Shown here in pieces: positions 61,047 through 64,000 of a DNA stretch of 64,000 bases (positions are counted from its first letter, which is position 1; each line of letters starts with the position of its first letter). The position numbers and the translations under genes were made by a program. Origin of the DNA: Bacteroidota bacterium. GTDB lineage: Bacteria; Bacteroidota; Bacteroidia; Cytophagales; Cyclobacteriaceae. A model generated the notes under the pieces. The model saw nothing but the letters and a program-made list of their open reading frames with translations. It had not been told where the DNA came from and searched no databases. The DNA lies in NCBI GenBank assembly GCA_016191555.1, contig JACPVX010000054.1:1-64000 (forward strand), read 5' to 3'.

Positions 61047-61946
61047 ATGAAACGATTACGAATTTTAATACGTGCAGCCGTTGGGTTTTCGAGATCCGAG
61101 ACCAATGCCTTTTTAATTCTACTGCCTCTCTTAATGCTGATAATTTTCTCACAACCCCTTTATCGCAAGCTGGTGCCACTAACTATCGAGGCACAAGACA
61201 CGGTAAAGTTGAATCGAATACTGGCTACCTGGAAGTGGAATGATTCCTCTCCATCTGCAAAGACTGTAGAAAACACAATCGATACTGGTAGCTACGCTCT
61301 GTTTTCTTTTGATCCCAACAAAGCTACCGAGCAACAATTGATTCAATTGGGATTTACAAAATTCCAAATGGAGCGGTTGATAAAATACCGGGCGAAGGGT
61401 GGAAGATTTGCAGTGAAGTCAGATCTTTTAAAATTGTATGGAATGGATTCCTCATTCTATCATCAACTCTACGCATTTATCGATTTGCCGAAGACGAAGA
61501 CAAAGCCAAATGAGAAGCTGGTAATTCCGCAGCATAAGGAAGAAGTAGTGGATATCAATAAGGCTGATACAACCCAATTGAAACAAGTTTATGGAATTGG
61601 CAGCAAGTTGGCTCAGCGAATTATCAACTATCGCGAAAAGCTGGGAGGCTTTGTATCGATGCAGCAAGTGAAAGAAGTATACGGGCTGGATTCAGCTGTC
61701 GTGAAAAAGGTAATTCAAAAATTCAGAGTGGAGGAAGGCTTTTTGCCCAGACAAATAAATGTGAATACAGCGGACGCATTTGCGTTGGCCAAGCATCCCT
61801 ATTTGAAAAAGAATGTAGCACAGGCCATCGCCACCTACCGATTCCAGCATGGCGCATTTACACATCTTGATGACCTGCTAAAAATACAATTAGTAACACC
61901 AGACGATTTAGCCCGCATAAAACCGTACCTTACCCTAAACCCTTAG
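61047..61946 (+). CDS. Helix-hairpin-helix protein, ComEA-like, membrane-anchored
   Basis: This 299-residue protein has one N-terminal membrane segment (NAFLILLPLLMLIIFSQPLY) and three or more HhH units (FDPNKATEQQLIQLGFTKFQ, DINKADTTQLKQVYGIGSKL, NVNTADAFALAKHPYLKKNV) in the soluble part. HhH repeats bind DNA backbone without sequence preference, as in ComEA, which takes up DNA in competence. A comEC gene occurs at 45.4 kb but is not adjacent. It starts 6 bases after birA. Confidence 0.82.
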   Translation: MKRLRILIRAAVGFSRSETNAFLILLPLLMLIIFSQPLYRKLVPLTIEAQDTVKLNRILATWKWNDSSPSAKTVENTIDTGSYALFSFDPNKATEQQLIQLGFTKFQMERLIKYRAKGGRFAVKSDLLKLYGMDSSFYHQLYAFIDLPKTKTKPNEKLVIPQHKEEVVDINKADTTQLKQVYGIGSKLAQRIINYREKLGGFVSMQQVKEVYGLDSAVVKKVIQKFRVEEGFLPRQINVNTADAFALAKHPYLKKNVAQAIATYRFQHGAFTHLDDLLKIQLVTPDDLARIKPYLTLNP

Positions 61947-61947
61947 T

Positions 61948-64000
61948 GTGGCAACGGAAAAAACAAAGCGCATACTTACCAACTACCTTCGAAAGCTGAC
62001 TAATCTTTCCGGTAGAAATCGCGCTATCTTTTTACCGCGCCTTGGCAGCGATCAGTTTTTGGATTTACAACAGTTGAGCCAATTCAATGGTGAGAAGGCA
62101 TTTACAATCATTGAAGCACTGATAGCGCAGAAAGAGAAAGTGATTTGTCCGGTATTGGATGCGCGAATGAGTGCGGGCAATGACGCCAGCAAAAGATTAA
62201 AAAAATTACAGCGGTTAGATCAATTTGTGTTTGAAGAGCGCGGCTCTCGCGAACTTCATGTGGGCTGGCCGTTTGTGCGAGGAAAATTTGCCGATGGCAC
62301 ATTAGTCCGGTGTCCGTTATTATTTTTTCCGGTAGAGCTCGCCATTAAAAATGAACAATGGATCATTCGCCTGCGCGAAGATTCGGAGATCATGTTCAAC
62401 AAATCTTTTTTGCTGGCATACGCATTTTACAATCAGGTGAGCGCATCCGAAGAATTGCTGGATGAAACCTTTGACACAGCTGATGCCGACAGCACTTTCT
62501 TCCGGACGCAGTTATATCAAATGCTGCAAAAAGCAAGCATGGCGATTCATTTCAATCCCGATAACTACCGTGATGAATTGATTTCGTTTCCATCATTTAA
62601 GAAAGAAGAATTTGAAGAAGCCCATGAGAATGGTGCGTTGAAACTTTTCCCGGAGGCGGTGCTTGGAATGTTTTCACAGACTGGCTCATTTATTGTGCCC
62701 GACTATTTACAGTTGTTGGAAGAAGATTCATTCAGCGACTTAGAAGATTTTTTTAAGACAAGATCACCCATTGATTCTTCCAAGTTGGATGCAGTTTCAT
62801 TGCTGACCGTGCGAGAAGAGAAAGTGCATGCCATCTTCCCAATGGATAGTTGGCAAGAGCGCGCATTGAAGTCAACCAAGTTGGGCTACTCATTAGTTAT
62901 TCAGGGGCCACCCGGTACAGGCAAGTCGCAGTTGATTTGCAATTTGATCAGTGATTCGATGGCGCAAGGGAAACGCATTTTGGTGGTGTGCCAGAAGCGC
63001 GCGGCATTAGATGTTGTTTTTGATCGCTTGAAAGAAAAGGGGCTTTCTGAATTTCTAGCGCTTGTGCACGATCATAAGACCGATCGCAATGAAATCTACA
63101 AACAAATAGCTAGGCAAATTGAGCGTGTAGATGAATACAGATCCAAAAACATCAGCTTAGATGCCATAACCTTAGATCGGCAATTTGCACAGATCGGCAA
63201 ACGCATCGATCAGATTGCCGAAGAGTTGGAAGAATTTAAGTCAGCTCTTTTTGATACCAGCGAATGTGGTATCAGTTGCAAAGAACTGTATCTGCAGTCA
63301 AATCCATCGCAGCCATTTGTTAACCTGCGGCAAGAGCTGATTCACTTGAAGTGGAGTGAAGCCGAAGAATTTATTCGGAAATTAAAAGTGTATTGCTTCT
63401 ATGCTCGTCAGTTTGAAGTGAGTGAATATCCGTGGCGTGCTCGCAAATCATTTGCAGTCTGGCAAACCAGCGATCGGCAGGAGTTACTCTCCTTCTTAGA
63501 TGAAATCCCAACTTATTTTGATCAGCTAAAGAAGGATTTTTCTTCGCATTTCAATACCGAATTGGATTGGGAGCAATGCGAAGCACTGATCGAAAAGCGA
63601 TTGGATGCAATCACGATCAAAGAATTGATTTCATCGGAAGGAAGATTTACTGCTTTTCAAAAAATGTCAGCGGAATCGGATGAAGAGACAAGTTCGCTTT
63701 GGTTAGCGAATAGCGAACGTGTGATTTTAGATTGTTTTAACGAAGACGGAATTGAGTTGTCGATTCCTTTGGCCCAATTAGGTGTGTTGCAGCAGGCCTT
63801 GAGTCGTAGCATGAAAGCACGCAGAAGTTTGATTGGTTTGATTCGGTGGGAGTTGTTTTCGAAGGACAAGTATTTGGTGAAGCGGGCATTAGTTGGGAAT
63901 CAATTACCCAGCAACAAAGAAGGCTTCCAGAAGCTGGAGCGCCTGCTGGACAGGCGATTGAACCTGGAGCATAATTTGTCAAAGCTGCGCACTAAGTCGT
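61948..64000 (+). CDS. Large SF1-type helicase (DUF4011-like/AAA), 3' end outside window
   Basis: The frame opens with GTG at 61948, one base after the HhH stop, and is open to the end (684 codons visible). The N-terminus reads YLRKLTNLSGRNRAIFLPRL, like the start of DUF4011-type helicases. Walker A is GPPGTGKS at residues 320-327, within YSLVIQGPPGTGKSQLICNL. It is followed by KRILVVCQKRAALDVVFDRL, typical of DNA2/NAM7-like superfamily 1 proteins. The remaining motifs and any C-terminal nuclease lie outside. Family members are large and poorly characterised; some belong to defence systems. Confidence 0.75.
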   Translation, partial: MATEKTKRILTNYLRKLTNLSGRNRAIFLPRLGSDQFLDLQQLSQFNGEKAFTIIEALIAQKEKVICPVLDARMSAGNDASKRLKKLQRLDQFVFEERGSRELHVGWPFVRGKFADGTLVRCPLLFFPVELAIKNEQWIIRLREDSEIMFNKSFLLAYAFYNQVSASEELLDETFDTADADSTFFRTQLYQMLQKASMAIHFNPDNYRDELISFPSFKKEEFEEAHENGALKLFPEAVLGMFSQTGSFIVPDYLQLLEEDSFSDLEDFFKTRSPIDSSKLDAVSLLTVREEKVHAIFPMDSWQERALKSTKLGYSLVIQGPPGTGKSQLICNLISDSMAQGKRILVVCQKRAALDVVFDRLKEKGLSEFLALVHDHKTDRNEIYKQIARQIERVDEYRSKNISLDAITLDRQFAQIGKRIDQIAEELEEFKSALFDTSECGISCKELYLQSNPSQPFVNLRQELIHLKWSEAEEFIRKLKVYCFYARQFEVSEYPWRARKSFAVWQTSDRQELLSFLDEIPTYFDQLKKDFSSHFNTELDWEQCEALIEKRLDAITIKELISSEGRFTAFQKMSAESDEETSSLWLANSERVILDCFNEDGIELSIPLAQLGVLQQALSRSMKARRSLIGLIRWELFSKDKYLVKRALVGNQLPSNKEGFQKLERLLDRRLNLEHNLSKLRTKS

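Overview
The window reads as a chromosomal segment of a Bacteroidota bacterium, most likely of the order Cytophagales. The signs are: a spc/alpha ribosomal operon in which map directly follows secY; a CotH-like protein ending in a type IX secretion sorting domain; abundant outer-membrane barrel proteins and a TonB-domain protein; no consistent Shine-Dalgarno sequences; and several upstream sites matching the Bacteroidota promoter (TTTG, 17-20 bases, TAnnTTTG). The genus cannot be told from what is visible.

Layout. 1-8.7 kb: the end of the ribosomal cluster (rplO, secY, map, infA, rpmJ, rpsM, rpsK, rpsD, rpoA, rplQ), then carA, eno and an FtsB/DivIC-like gene. 8.7-30.4 kb: mostly housekeeping genes, including an Ldh-type dehydrogenase, a porin, a YceI lipoprotein, an exopolyphosphatase, an acyl-CoA carboxylase subunit, an M42 peptidase, two tandem YfiR-like proteins, a BtuF-like protein, aroA, aroB, proline dehydrogenase, lysS, pyrR-pyrB, two large paralogous secreted proteins, an EVE protein and a family 9 glycosyltransferase. 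30.4-45.4 kb: an accessory region of small unrecognised genes, orphan immunity or antitoxin-like genes, gene remnants and at least five families of short repeats. 45.4-64 kb: housekeeping again, with comEC, enoyl-CoA hydratase, a solute-binding protein, recQ, a family 2 glycosyltransferase, an OmpA-family protein, a bestrophin-like protein, a CotH protein, lpxH, ftsH, rsfS, birA, an HhH protein and a large SF1-type helicase cut by the window end.

The most interesting find is a two-gene unit at 31.85-33.62 kb: a bacterial bestrophin followed 11 bases later by a protein with the sequence hallmarks of the LCIB/theta-type carbonic anhydrase family. In algae members of these two families work in the CO2-concentrating mechanism. 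A bacterial pair suggests coupled bicarbonate conduction and CO2/bicarbonate interconversion in a heterotroph. Several enzymes in the window consume or handle bicarbonate (carbamoyl-phosphate synthase, a biotin-dependent acyl-CoA carboxylase and its biotin ligase).

Other points of note: REP-like hairpins with a remnant of their likely transposase (RAYT); a MITE-like element with hairpin ends; a 16-unit degenerate 21-bp tandem array; a 45-bp dispersed repeat that separates single genes; and an array of TTAACA-like hexamers phased at 11 bp between an exopolyphosphatase gene and a YceI gene, resembling a PhoP/PhoB-family response-regulator site. All family assignments were made by eye from the sequence; no database search was run.
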